Shown here: in pieces, positions 1 through 6,022 of the stretch
Numbering within the stretch: the stretch's first letter is position 1
Layout of the letters: each line of letters begins with the position of its first letter
Source of the DNA: Coriobacteriia bacterium
GTDB taxonomy: Bacteria > Actinomycetota > Coriobacteriia > Coriobacteriales > QAMH01
Reading direction: 5' to 3'
Assembly (NCBI GenBank): GCA_900756605.1
Contig: CAAEKX010000246.1
Location: 1-9,837 of the forward strand
DNA length: 9,837 bases
Notes under the pieces: generated by a model
Told to the model about the DNA's origin: nothing
Databases searched by the model: none
The model's input: the letters and a program-made list of their open reading frames with translations, nothing else
Made by a program: the position numbers and the translations under genes

Positions 1-8
1 AATGCCAT
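1..8 (-). CDS. 5' end of an unidentified leftward gene
   Basis: Only the first two codons (Met-Ala) and part of a third lie in the window, so the product cannot be named. The start is supported by the minus-strand sequence AAGGAGGATACTATG: a near-perfect Shine-Dalgarno site at 13-20, four bases before the ATG at 8-6. The gene is transcribed leftward, away from the PucR-type regulator at 263, and shares a control region of about 250 bases with it. PucR-type regulators often sit divergent from the operon they control, so this gene is a reasonable candidate target. That link is inferred from position only. Confidence 0.6.
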
Positions 9-97
9 AGTATCCTCCTTCATTCGGGATGGAAAACCGCGCTTGGAACAGATACTACGAAGCGTGCCGAGGCCGATGTATTCTACAAAGCGGAGGT

Positions 98-125
98 TTG
101 ATACCTGCCTGGCAGGTCGTTTCAA
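98..125 (-). promoter_or_regulatory. Leftward promoter candidate with a perfect dyad in its spacer
   Basis: On the minus strand, TTGAAA (125-120) and TATCAA (103-98) are 16 bases apart and match 5/6 and 4/6 of the sigma-70 -35 and -10 consensus. The spacer contains ACCTGCC-T-GGCAGGT (103-117), a perfect 7-1-7 palindrome. A dyad lying between promoter elements is a typical repressor or activator site. The promoter would drive the leftward gene with a leader of about 80 bases. The promoter is a consensus match only; the palindrome is read directly. The PucR-type regulator encoded at 263 is one possible binder. Confidence 0.45.
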
Positions 126-144
126 TGGCGTTGCCCGTCATGTC

Positions 145-167
145 ACACACCTACATTTTGTATGTGT
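145..167. repeat. Imperfect inverted repeat upstream of the PucR-type gene
   Basis: ACACA (145-149) and TACA (152-155) pair with TGTA (159-162) and TGTGT (163-167), with a two-base bulge at 150-151 and a TTT loop. It lies in the most AT-rich part of the control region, about 95 bases before the ATG of the regulator gene. It may be an operator or a weak hairpin. I could not place a convincing rightward -35/-10 pair around it. Confidence 0.3.
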
Positions 168-262
168 CTTACCATATTTTATGAACGGCTTGCAGGGTTG
201 TGCTGCTGCGTTCGGCATTGCATGATATGCACCAAACGAGGCGTCTTTCTAGGGACGGCAGC

Positions 263-1762
263 ATGAAGCTCAACGCCGATATCGTTTTCGACAACCTGAA
301 TGATCACATCTCCGTCGAGATGCTCGGTCGCAAGGAAAGCGGGCTGCACTTGAGCCGTCCGCGCTTCTACACCGGAAACGGCCAGATCTTCGAGAAGGAC
401 ACGCTCTACATCATCCGCGCTGACAAGCTGCCGATGCGCTCGTCGGTGCGCCCCGGTGCGGTGCTGGTCGTTGTGGGCGACACCATGCAGCTCTCGTTCT
501 ACAAGAACCGATGCTGCATCATCCACGTCACCGACGACACGGACATCTTCAACGTGTTCAACCTCGTGCAAGACATCTACAATCGCTACGAGACGCTCGA
601 TGCCGAGATAGCGAACATCATCAACACCACGGCCGGCATCCAGCGAATCGTCGATGTCGCGGCGCCCGTGCTCGGAACCGACATCCTCATCCTCGACGAG
701 TACTTCGGGGTCCTGGCGGCAACCGAAAACCAGGCGGGCACCTACCTCGACCTCGCGAACCTCAGCACCTTCTTGGCAAGCGAGGATCTTGCCATGCAGA
801 GACACGACCCGATCTCCATGACCATTCTCGATGGCAGCTACCTGTGCCAGAACATCTTCGTCGGCGAGGAATACGCTGGAAGCGTGACCTTTGACTACGC
901 GGGGCGCCGGCGCCTGCCAAGCGATGGCGTCATGATCTCCTACATCGCCGACGCGATAAGCCTCGCGATGCGCCAGCTGCCTCCGTCGGAAAGCGGAGAC
1001 TTCGGCGCCTTCCGCAACGTCATAGCCGACCTCGTGGATTGCGTGACGATTGACCAGGCCCAACGCTCGCGGCTCGAAAAGCTTGGCGGAAAGCGCCGCT
1101 ATGTTTGCGTGAAGATGGTTCTGTCGAAGGATCTCGCCTCGCTTCCGTACGGCTACATCTGCTCCGAGATGGAAAGCGTCTTTCCCCACAGCATCGCCTT
1201 TGCGCACGGCGCGTCCATCGTCGGACTCATCTGCGTCGATGACCTGTGCGATGAGGATGGGGGCTATCTCGAGCGCCTGAAGGCCGACCTGGAGGAGTTC
1301 GTCGAGGCGGTGGGCGTAACCGTCGGCATCAGCGACGCGTTCACGGACCTGCTCAAGGTGCGCCTGTACTACGACCAGGCGTTTGCCGCGCTCGTGGGGT
1401 CGGAGTTCAAGACGCAGGACTCGCGCTGCTACGTCTTCCAGGACTACGCGTTCATGAAGCTCGTGCTCAACGCCATCGGCGACCTTCCGCTCGAGATGTA
1501 CTTCACCGATGGCATGAAGCGCCTCGTCGAGCATGACCGCGAGGCGAACGTGAGCTACATCGAGACGCTTCGCTGCTACCTGGCAAATAGCATGAGCATT
1601 GCCAAGACCGCAAAGGCCCTGTTCATCCACCGCAGCACGCTGCTCGACCGCATCGGGCGCATCGAGCGCGAGCTGGGCTGCGACCTCAAGAATCCCGACG
1701 AGCGCCTGCACATCGAGATCCTGCTCAAGGCCCAGCAGATTTACGACGCCATGGGCAGCTAG
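263..1762 (+). CDS. PucR family transcriptional regulator
   Basis: Predicted cytoplasmic transcriptional regulator of 499 residues. The last ~70 residues (about 432-499) form a PucR-type C-terminal helix-turn-helix: a run of SIAKTAKALFIHRSTLLDRI, then RIERELGCDL and a helical end. The middle region (about 280-400) fits the GGDEF-like domain usual in PucR regulators. Residues 1-250 look like a ligand-sensing region that I cannot name; the effector is unknown. The ATG at 263 was chosen because AGGGA (251-255) lies seven bases before it; an in-frame GTG at 200 and ATG at 227 lack such a site. PucR-type proteins usually activate catabolic or purine-related operons in response to metabolites. The divergent gene at the left edge is the obvious target candidate. 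There are no membrane segments or signal peptide. Family assignment is firm; role is inferred. Confidence 0.9.
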   Translation: MKLNADIVFDNLNDHISVEMLGRKESGLHLSRPRFYTGNGQIFEKDTLYIIRADKLPMRSSVRPGAVLVVVGDTMQLSFYKNRCCIIHVTDDTDIFNVFNLVQDIYNRYETLDAEIANIINTTAGIQRIVDVAAPVLGTDILILDEYFGVLAATENQAGTYLDLANLSTFLASEDLAMQRHDPISMTILDGSYLCQNIFVGEEYAGSVTFDYAGRRRLPSDGVMISYIADAISLAMRQLPPSESGDFGAFRNVIADLVDCVTIDQAQRSRLEKLGGKRRYVCVKMVLSKDLASLPYGYICSEMESVFPHSIAFAHGASIVGLICVDDLCDEDGGYLERLKADLEEFVEAVGVTVGISDAFTDLLKVRLYYDQAFAALVGSEFKTQDSRCYVFQDYAFMKLVLNAIGDLPLEMYFTDGMKRLVEHDREANVSYIETLRCYLANSMSIAKTAKALFIHRSTLLDRIGRIERELGCDLKNPDERLHIEILLKAQQIYDAMGS

Positions 1763-1771
1763 CCAAAACGA

Positions 1772-1797
1772 AGGGGGCCGCCTCGTGGCAGCCCCCT
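1772..1797. terminator. GC-rich terminator hairpin between convergent genes
   Basis: GGGGGC (1773-1778) pairs with GCCCCC (1791-1796), extended by A1772-T1797. Inside, GCC/GGC pair around a TCGT loop, with one C-A mismatch. On the minus strand the stem is followed by CTTCGTTTT, so it best serves as the terminator of the leftward 71-residue gene ending at 1822. On the plus strand it follows the PucR-type stop by 9 bases but lacks a T tract. It is probably shared by both genes. Confidence 0.7.
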
Positions 1798-1821
1798 CGC
1801 ACCGGCTTGTTCTTGCCTGCT

Positions 1822-2037
1822 CTATTCCTCGATAGCCTTCAGCTTCTCGTCAATCTCGGCAACCTGCTCCTCGGTCAGACCGGCCTGCGGGAACGAGGCG
1901 AGCTTGCGGAAGGTCAGACCGCCGACGAGCTTCATCTGCGGATCCGTCTCGAATCCGGGCGAATACTCGGTGATGACCGCGCAAGCGGCCGGGGACTTCT
2001 TCAGCACCTTGACCTTATCGTCGATCGAATAACCCAT
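1822..2037 (-). CDS. Small conserved-looking protein, 71 residues, function unknown
   Basis: A soluble, mostly helical protein without signal peptide, membrane segment or cysteine pairs (one Cys at position 19). Its pattern is PAACAVITEYSPGF, then a middle with GGLTFRKLASFPQAGLTEEQ, then a charged helix. This resembles, from memory, a ~65-residue module found at the C-terminus of some larger hydrolases, and loosely the DUF1858-like 'aaaVLeky' pattern. I do not know its function. The start is well supported: minus-strand GAGGGAGG lies five bases before the ATG at 2037. The TAG stop at 1824-1822 is followed by a terminator hairpin at 1772-1797, so it is likely a single-gene transcript. An inverted repeat at 2152-2185, related to the one controlling the UvrA-like gene, lies ~115 bases upstream and may regulate it. 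No clear -35/-10 pair was found. Confidence 0.8.
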   Translation of the reverse strand: MGYSIDDKVKVLKKSPAACAVITEYSPGFETDPQMKLVGGLTFRKLASFPQAGLTEEQVAEIDEKLKAIEE

Positions 2038-2151
2038 GGGAACCTCCCTCGAATCGGATGATGAAAAAGATTCTAGGGTGCGCCCGAAGTATGCTGATAG
2101 CCGTCACACCACAGGGATTCTGCGGGTGCGACCCCACATTTTTGAGGGTCA

Positions 2152-2185
2152 AATGAGACAATTGCTCAGAGACGCTGTCTCATTC
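2152..2185. promoter_or_regulatory. Inverted-repeat site 1 (probable operator)
   Basis: AATGAGACA (2152-2160) and TGTCTCATT (2176-2184) form perfect 9-base arms around 15 bases, centred on A2168, with CTC/GAG also pairing at the centre. The left half, AATGAGACAATTGCTC, is identical over 16 bases to the site at 3355-3370. The right end, TGTCTCATTC, is also identical and at the same spacing. It lies in the 198-base gap between the 71-residue gene (start 2037) and the end of the MerR gene (2236), which otherwise shows only a weak hairpin at 2206-2228. It may be an operator for the 71-residue gene. It could also fold as a hairpin after the MerR gene, but no T tract follows. Confidence 0.65.
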
Positions 2186-2235
2186 CACTACGGAAGCCGA
2201 CCAGGCGAGCAATGCGTTGGCAAGCTCGTCCACCC

Positions 2236-2994
2236 CTATCCCTTCGAGGCGCGTACCGCCTTCACCAGAAACTCGGTGGCGCCCTCGCCCGCGGCGGAAT
2301 CGTAGTAGCTCACGAAACGTGGGTCGGCCAGGTAGCCCTCCACGAGCGCAAAGTACTGCTCCGGGTCGTAGCCCTCGCCCCAATGCAGGTCAATCCAGCG
2401 CCTGTGCATGCGCACCAACTCCTGGGCCTCATCACCCGCGGGGTCGCCCGCAGCCATGGCAAGGCGTAGCTGCACCTTGATCGACTCCTCCAGAAGCTCC
2501 TTGGCGTCCCACTCGTCCTTGGTGAGGGCCATCATGCGAGCGTTGGCGTCTTCGATGACGTCATCGCCGTAAAGCCTGCGCGCCTCCTCGCCGTACTCGT
2601 TTTCGAAATCGCGTAGCCCCTGCTCCTTCATCATCTCGAAGCTGTCTTTCGTGCTCATGTCCTTCATCCTCTCGATGGTTGTCAGCGCGGCTCTCGTCCT
2701 TTCGATTGCCGCGTCCAATGACGCTCCCTGCGATTCGAGAGCGCGAAGATGCGCATGAAGCGTGCTGGCAAGGTCGGTGCCGGCATCTTGCATGAGCCTG
2801 CGAATGATGGCCAGCGGCAGATGGCACGAGCGCAGGGCTAGCACCTGCGCGAGACGCCTCGCGTCTGACTCGTCGTACACACGATAGCCTCCGTCGCTTC
2901 GGTGGGGCGAGATGAGCCCTTGCTCCTCGTAGTAGCGCAAGGCCCGCGGGCTTATGCCGGCTTGCATTGCCATTTGGCCAATGGTCATCGTCAT
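2236..2994 (-). CDS. MerR family regulator with TipAS-like antibiotic-recognition domain
   Basis: A 252-residue predicted drug-responsive transcription regulator. Residues 1-70 form the MerR winged helix-turn-helix (TIGQMAMQAGISPRALRYYE, GLISPHRSDGGYRVYDESD). Residues 75-115 form the dimer coiled coil. Residues ~118-250 match the TipAS fold (PF07739 type), including LTKDEWDAKELLEE and HRRWIDLHWGEGYDPEQYF. Its length is almost that of TipAL (253). In TipA a cysteine in the HYDCGY motif captures thiopeptides covalently; here that position reads HWGEGY (Glu207) and the domain has no cysteine, so binding would have to be non-covalent. Minus-strand AGGAAGG lies nine bases before the ATG at 2994, overlapping the stop of the upstream small gene; the pair is probably co-transcribed. 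ATG 2658 could be an internal start. Family assignment is strong; the ligand is unknown. Confidence 0.9.
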   Translation of the reverse strand: MTMTIGQMAMQAGISPRALRYYEEQGLISPHRSDGGYRVYDESDARRLAQVLALRSCHLPLAIIRRLMQDAGTDLASTLHAHLRALESQGASLDAAIERTRAALTTIERMKDMSTKDSFEMMKEQGLRDFENEYGEEARRLYGDDVIEDANARMMALTKDEWDAKELLEESIKVQLRLAMAAGDPAGDEAQELVRMHRRWIDLHWGEGYDPEQYFALVEGYLADPRFVSYYDSAAGEGATEFLVKAVRASKG

Positions 2995-3008
2995 GATCGC
3001 GATCCTTC

Positions 3009-3320
3009 CTAACCCATTGCCCCATGCGTGTCTTCGAGAGGCATCATGGGCCCTGACGCGACGAGAGGGTCAAGCGACGTTTCGAACTTTTTTGCGCATA
3101 AAGGAAAGGAGCCCCGAGAGGCTCCTTCTTGTCCAATCTGGCGTCGCCAGTCCTGCTTTGCCTTTGCGCGATCGTACTTCTTGCTGCCATGGGGACCATA
3201 GCCACCGGCAAACGCATCGTATCGCGGCATCTTCGCAAGCGTCGCCTCTTCGGACGTCTGCCACCATACTGCGCCGGTCTTTGGCACGTTGCGCTTCTTC
3301 GCGCGTTTCTTCTTGGACAT
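3009..3320 (-). CDS. Small basic protein of unknown function (103 residues)
   Basis: The N-terminus is very basic (MSKKKRAKKRNVPK) and is followed by GAVWWQTSEEATLAKMPRYD, a glycine-rich stretch, KKYDRAKAKQDWRRQI and EGASRGSF. I do not recognise a named family; nucleic-acid or ribosome binding is conceivable from charge only. The ATG at 3320 is chosen because minus-strand AAGGAGGT (3335-3328) lies seven bases upstream; the GTG at 3329 overlaps that site. The stop at 3011-3009 is 14 bases from the MerR-TipAS start, suggesting one transcript. A terminator-like stem (3106-3127) lies inside the coding sequence and encodes EGASRGSF. The ~30 residues after it look less structured, so the functional protein may effectively end near the hairpin. 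It is divergent from the UvrA-like gene. Confidence 0.75.
   Translation of the reverse strand: MSKKKRAKKRNVPKTGAVWWQTSEEATLAKMPRYDAFAGGYGPHGSKKYDRAKAKQDWRRQIGQEGASRGSFPLCAKKFETSLDPLVASGPMMPLEDTHGAMG
3106..3127 (-). terminator. Terminator-like hairpin inside the small basic gene
   Basis: AAGGAGCC (3106-3113) and GGCTCCTT (3120-3127) form a perfect 8-bp stem with a six-base loop. Read on the minus strand it is followed by TCCTTTATG, a broken T-rich tail, which fits a moderate intrinsic terminator or attenuator. It lies ~98 bases before the stop of the small basic gene and upstream of the MerR-TipAS gene. It could therefore lower MerR expression. Whether it terminates transcription is inferred. 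Confidence 0.5.
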
Positions 3321-3347
3321 CAGCCTCACCTCCTTCGCGTCACCGAC

Positions 3348-3388
3348 ATATTAGAATGAGACAATTGCTCTGAGCAAGTGTCTCATTC
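3348..3388. promoter_or_regulatory. Divergent control site: 35-base palindrome (site 2) with a leftward promoter
   Basis: GAATGAGACAATTGCTC (3354-3370) and GAGCAAGTGTCTCATTC (3372-3388) form a 17-1-17 palindrome centred on T3371, with one A/G mismatch (3364/3378). On the minus strand, TTGCTC (3377-3372) and TAATAT (3353-3348) are 18 bases apart and may be the -35 and -10 of the small basic gene/MerR pair. The dyad would then fill the spacer, as is usual for MerR regulators. On the plus strand the palindrome ends five bases before GGAGGG, the ribosome binding site of the UvrA-like gene, so it could also form a leader hairpin there. The MerR-TipAS protein is the best candidate binder, but this is inferred. 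Confidence 0.7.
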
Positions 3389-3404
3389 TCGATGGAGGGC
3401 TGAT

Positions 3405-6005
3405 ATGCCAGACAAACACAATGACGCTTCCTGCAGCATCGGTGACATCGTCTTTCGCGAGCCGGCCGCCATCGAAGTGCGTGGTGCACGCGTCCACAAC
3501 CTGAAGGACATCGACGTCGACATCCCATTGCACCAGATGGTCGGCATCGCCGGCGTATCCGGATCGGGAAAGAGCTCGCTGGCCCTGGGCGTGCTGTACG
3601 CGGAGGGCAGTCGTCGCTATCTCGAGGCGCTTTCCACCTACACGCGCCGCCGCATCAGTCAGACCACACGCGCACAGGTGGATGAGGTCTTGCACGTGCC
3701 GGCTGCCATCGCGCTGCGCCAGCGCCCTTCCACGCCCGGGGTGCATTCCACCTTCGGCACCTCCACCGAGCTGCTCAACTACCTGCGCCTCATGTTCTCG
3801 CGTCTGGGCAGCCATGAATGTCCTAACGGCCATCACGTGCCGCCCAGCCTCAACGTGGCTGCCGAAAAGCCGCTCGAGTGCCCGGTCTGCCACGAGACGT
3901 TCTATGGTCCGAGCGCCGAGGACCTCGCCTTCAACAGCGCGGGCGCCTGCCCCACCTGCGGGGGCACGGGAGTCGTGCGCGAAATCGACGAGTCGACGCT
4001 CATCGCCGATGACTCGCTCACGCTCGAAGAGGGCGCGGTCGCTCCCTGGCGCCAGCTCATGTGGTCGCTCATGCCGCAGGTCGCCCAGGAAATGGGCGTG
4101 CGCATCGACGTGCCCTATCGCGACCTCACCGACCACGAGAAGGAAATCGTGCTGTACGGGCCCATGGAGAAGCGCCATATCCTCTACGTACCCAAGAACA
4201 AGAGCCACGCCACCGAGCTCGACTTCACGTACTACAGCGCGGTCAACACGGTGAAGAACGCCCTTGCCAAGGTGAAGGACGAAAAGGGACTTGCCCGCGT
4301 CGCGCGCTTCCTCAAGCAGGGAACCTGTCCGGATTGCCATGGAACCCGCCTCTCGGTCAAGGCGCGCTCGAGCCTTCTGGACGATATGAACCTGGCGCAA
4401 GCCACGGCCCAGACCCTCGACGAGCTGGCGGCATGGGCCCCGACGCTTCCGGACAAGCTGCCCGGGGAAATGCGCCCCATGGCCAAGGCGATTGTCGCGG
4501 AGATGAACGAGCCGATGCATCGCCTGCAGCAGCTCGGCCTCGGCTACCTGAGCCTGGACCGTGCCGGTGCCACGCTTTCCAACGGCGAGCTACAGCGCGT
4601 CCAGTTGGCCCGCGCCGTGCGCACGCGCACTACCGGCGTACTCTACGTGCTCGACGAGCCCTCCATCGGTCTGCACCCCTCCAACGTCGAGGGGCTGCTC
4701 GGCGTCATCGACGACCTCATGGGCGATGGCAACTCGGTTGTCGTGGTGGACCATGATCTCAGCGTGCTCAGGGCCACGGACTACATCGTGGAGATCGGTC
4801 CCGGATCGGGCTCAAGCGGTGGTCGTGTCATCGCCCAGGGCAATGTCGGACAGATCGAGGCAGATCCGGCTTCCCGCATTGGGCCCTATCTCTCGGGCGC
4901 AAAGCACGTACATGTGCGCGAACGTGCAAATGACGAGGTCGTGTTCGAGAAAGGCATCATCGAGCTCGAGACGCTGCCCCTGCATACCGTGAAATCGCTT
5001 TCCGTGAAGATTCCCCTGGGACGCATGACAGCCATCACCGGCGTCTCGGGATCGGGAAAGACCACCCTCGTCCTCGAGAGCCTCATCCCCGCACTGCAAG
5101 CGGCACTTGACGGCAAGAAGCTGCCCGCGCACGTGTGCGGCATCGACGCGCTGGGCATCAAGCGCGTCCATCTCATCGACGCGACGCCCATCGGAGCAAA
5201 CGTTCGGTCGACGGTAGCTACCTATTCCGGCATCATGGATGACCTGCGCCGGGCATTCGCCGCGACACCCGCCGCCAAGGATCGCAAGCTCAAGGCCGGC
5301 GCCTTCTCGTATAACACGGGGAGCTTGCGCTGCCCCACCTGCGACGGCACGGGCCAGATATCGCTCGACGTCCAGTTCCTCCCCGATGTCGACATCATGT
5401 GCCCCGACTGCCATGGCTCGCGCTACGGCCAGGACGCCTATGACATACGCCTGCCATTTGAGGATATCGACGGATGTCGCGATGAGACGGAAGGGCCATC
5501 GGGCACGTCCGACAATCCGACCGAGGAGCTTTCCCTGCCCGACGTCCTCGCGCTCACGGTGGATGAGCTGCTCTGCATGGCATCCACGAGCATCCCCAAG
5601 GCAAAGGCAAAGTTGCAGACGCTCTCCGACCTGGGCCTGGGATATCTCACCCTCGGCGAGTCGACACCCGCGCTCTCGGGCGGCGAAGCCCAGCGCCTCA
5701 AGCTCGCCGGAGAGATGCACAAGAAGCAGCAAGATGCCCTTTTCGTCTTCGACGAGCCCACCATCGGGCTGCATCCGGCAGACGTGGAGGTATTGCTACG
5801 CGTCTTGCAAAAGCTGGTGGACAAGGGCGCGACGGTCATTGTCATCGAACATGACCTCGACCTCATCGCGAACTCCGATTACGTAATCGACATGGGTCCG
5901 GGCGGCGGCGAGGCAGGTGGCGAAATCGTCTGCGCCGGCACGCCCGAACACATCGTCACATGTGCGGAAAGCGTGACGGGAAAGTACCTCAAGCCGCTGC
6001 TGTGA
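3405..6005 (+). CDS. UvrA-like tandem ABC ATPase lacking the UvrB-binding domain
   Basis: An 866-residue, soluble, two-nucleotide-binding-domain protein of the excinuclease UvrA family. Walker A motifs are GVSGSGKSS (~50-58) and GVSGSGKTT (~545-553). ABC signatures are LSNGELQRVQLA (~391) and LSGGEAQRLKLA (~756). Walker B motifs are LDEPSIGLHP (~415) and FDEPTIGLHP (~780). Zinc-binding CxxC pairs occur, including CPTCDGTG...CPDCHGSR in the second half. Housekeeping UvrA is ~940 residues; here the ~120-residue UvrB-binding insert is absent after YLRLMFSRLG, where only a short Cys-containing link leads to AFNSAGACPTCGGTG. This matches the UvrA2/DrrC-like class linked to DNA-binding drug resistance rather than normal excision repair. 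The first signature has Asn for Gly. ATG 3405 is preceded by GGAGGG at five bases; GTG 3378 lies inside the palindrome. It is probably controlled by the neighbouring MerR-TipAS protein. Confidence 0.92.
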   Translation: MPDKHNDASCSIGDIVFREPAAIEVRGARVHNLKDIDVDIPLHQMVGIAGVSGSGKSSLALGVLYAEGSRRYLEALSTYTRRRISQTTRAQVDEVLHVPAAIALRQRPSTPGVHSTFGTSTELLNYLRLMFSRLGSHECPNGHHVPPSLNVAAEKPLECPVCHETFYGPSAEDLAFNSAGACPTCGGTGVVREIDESTLIADDSLTLEEGAVAPWRQLMWSLMPQVAQEMGVRIDVPYRDLTDHEKEIVLYGPMEKRHILYVPKNKSHATELDFTYYSAVNTVKNALAKVKDEKGLARVARFLKQGTCPDCHGTRLSVKARSSLLDDMNLAQATAQTLDELAAWAPTLPDKLPGEMRPMAKAIVAEMNEPMHRLQQLGLGYLSLDRAGATLSNGELQRVQLARAVRTRTTGVLYVLDEPSIGLHPSNVEGLLGVIDDLMGDGNSVVVVDHDLSVLRATDYIVEIGPGSGSSGGRVIAQGNVGQIEADPASRIGPYLSGAKHVHVRERANDEVVFEKGIIELETLPLHTVKSLSVKIPLGRMTAITGVSGSGKTTLVLESLIPALQAALDGKKLPAHVCGIDALGIKRVHLIDATPIGANVRSTVATYSGIMDDLRRAFAATPAAKDRKLKAGAFSYNTGSLRCPTCDGTGQISLDVQFLPDVDIMCPDCHGSRYGQDAYDIRLPFEDIDGCRDETEGPSGTSDNPTEELSLPDVLALTVDELLCMASTSIPKAKAKLQTLSDLGLGYLTLGESTPALSGGEAQRLKLAGEMHKKQQDALFVFDEPTIGLHPADVEVLLRVLQKLVDKGATVIVIEHDLDLIANSDYVIDMGPGGGEAGGEIVCAGTPEHIVTCAESVTGKYLKPLL

Positions 6006-6022
6006 CGCGACAAACCGCTCTG

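Noticed and set aside
179..1711. Long minus-strand frame of 510 codons opposite the PucR-type gene
   Set aside because: It is the complement of a well-supported gene in GC-rich DNA, has repetitive V/A/R/E composition, and shows no family motif.
2206..2228. CGAGC/GCTCG hairpin as terminator of the MerR gene
   Set aside because: The stem is interrupted by an internal loop and no T tract follows on the minus strand.
3351..4520. Minus-strand frame of 389 codons opposite the UvrA-like gene
   Set aside because: It overlaps the clear ABC ATPase motifs on the other strand and has no recognisable domain or ribosome binding site.
4812..5774. Minus-strand frame of 320 codons inside the UvrA-like gene
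   Set aside because: Antisense shadow; the plus strand encodes the second Walker A, signature and zinc module here.
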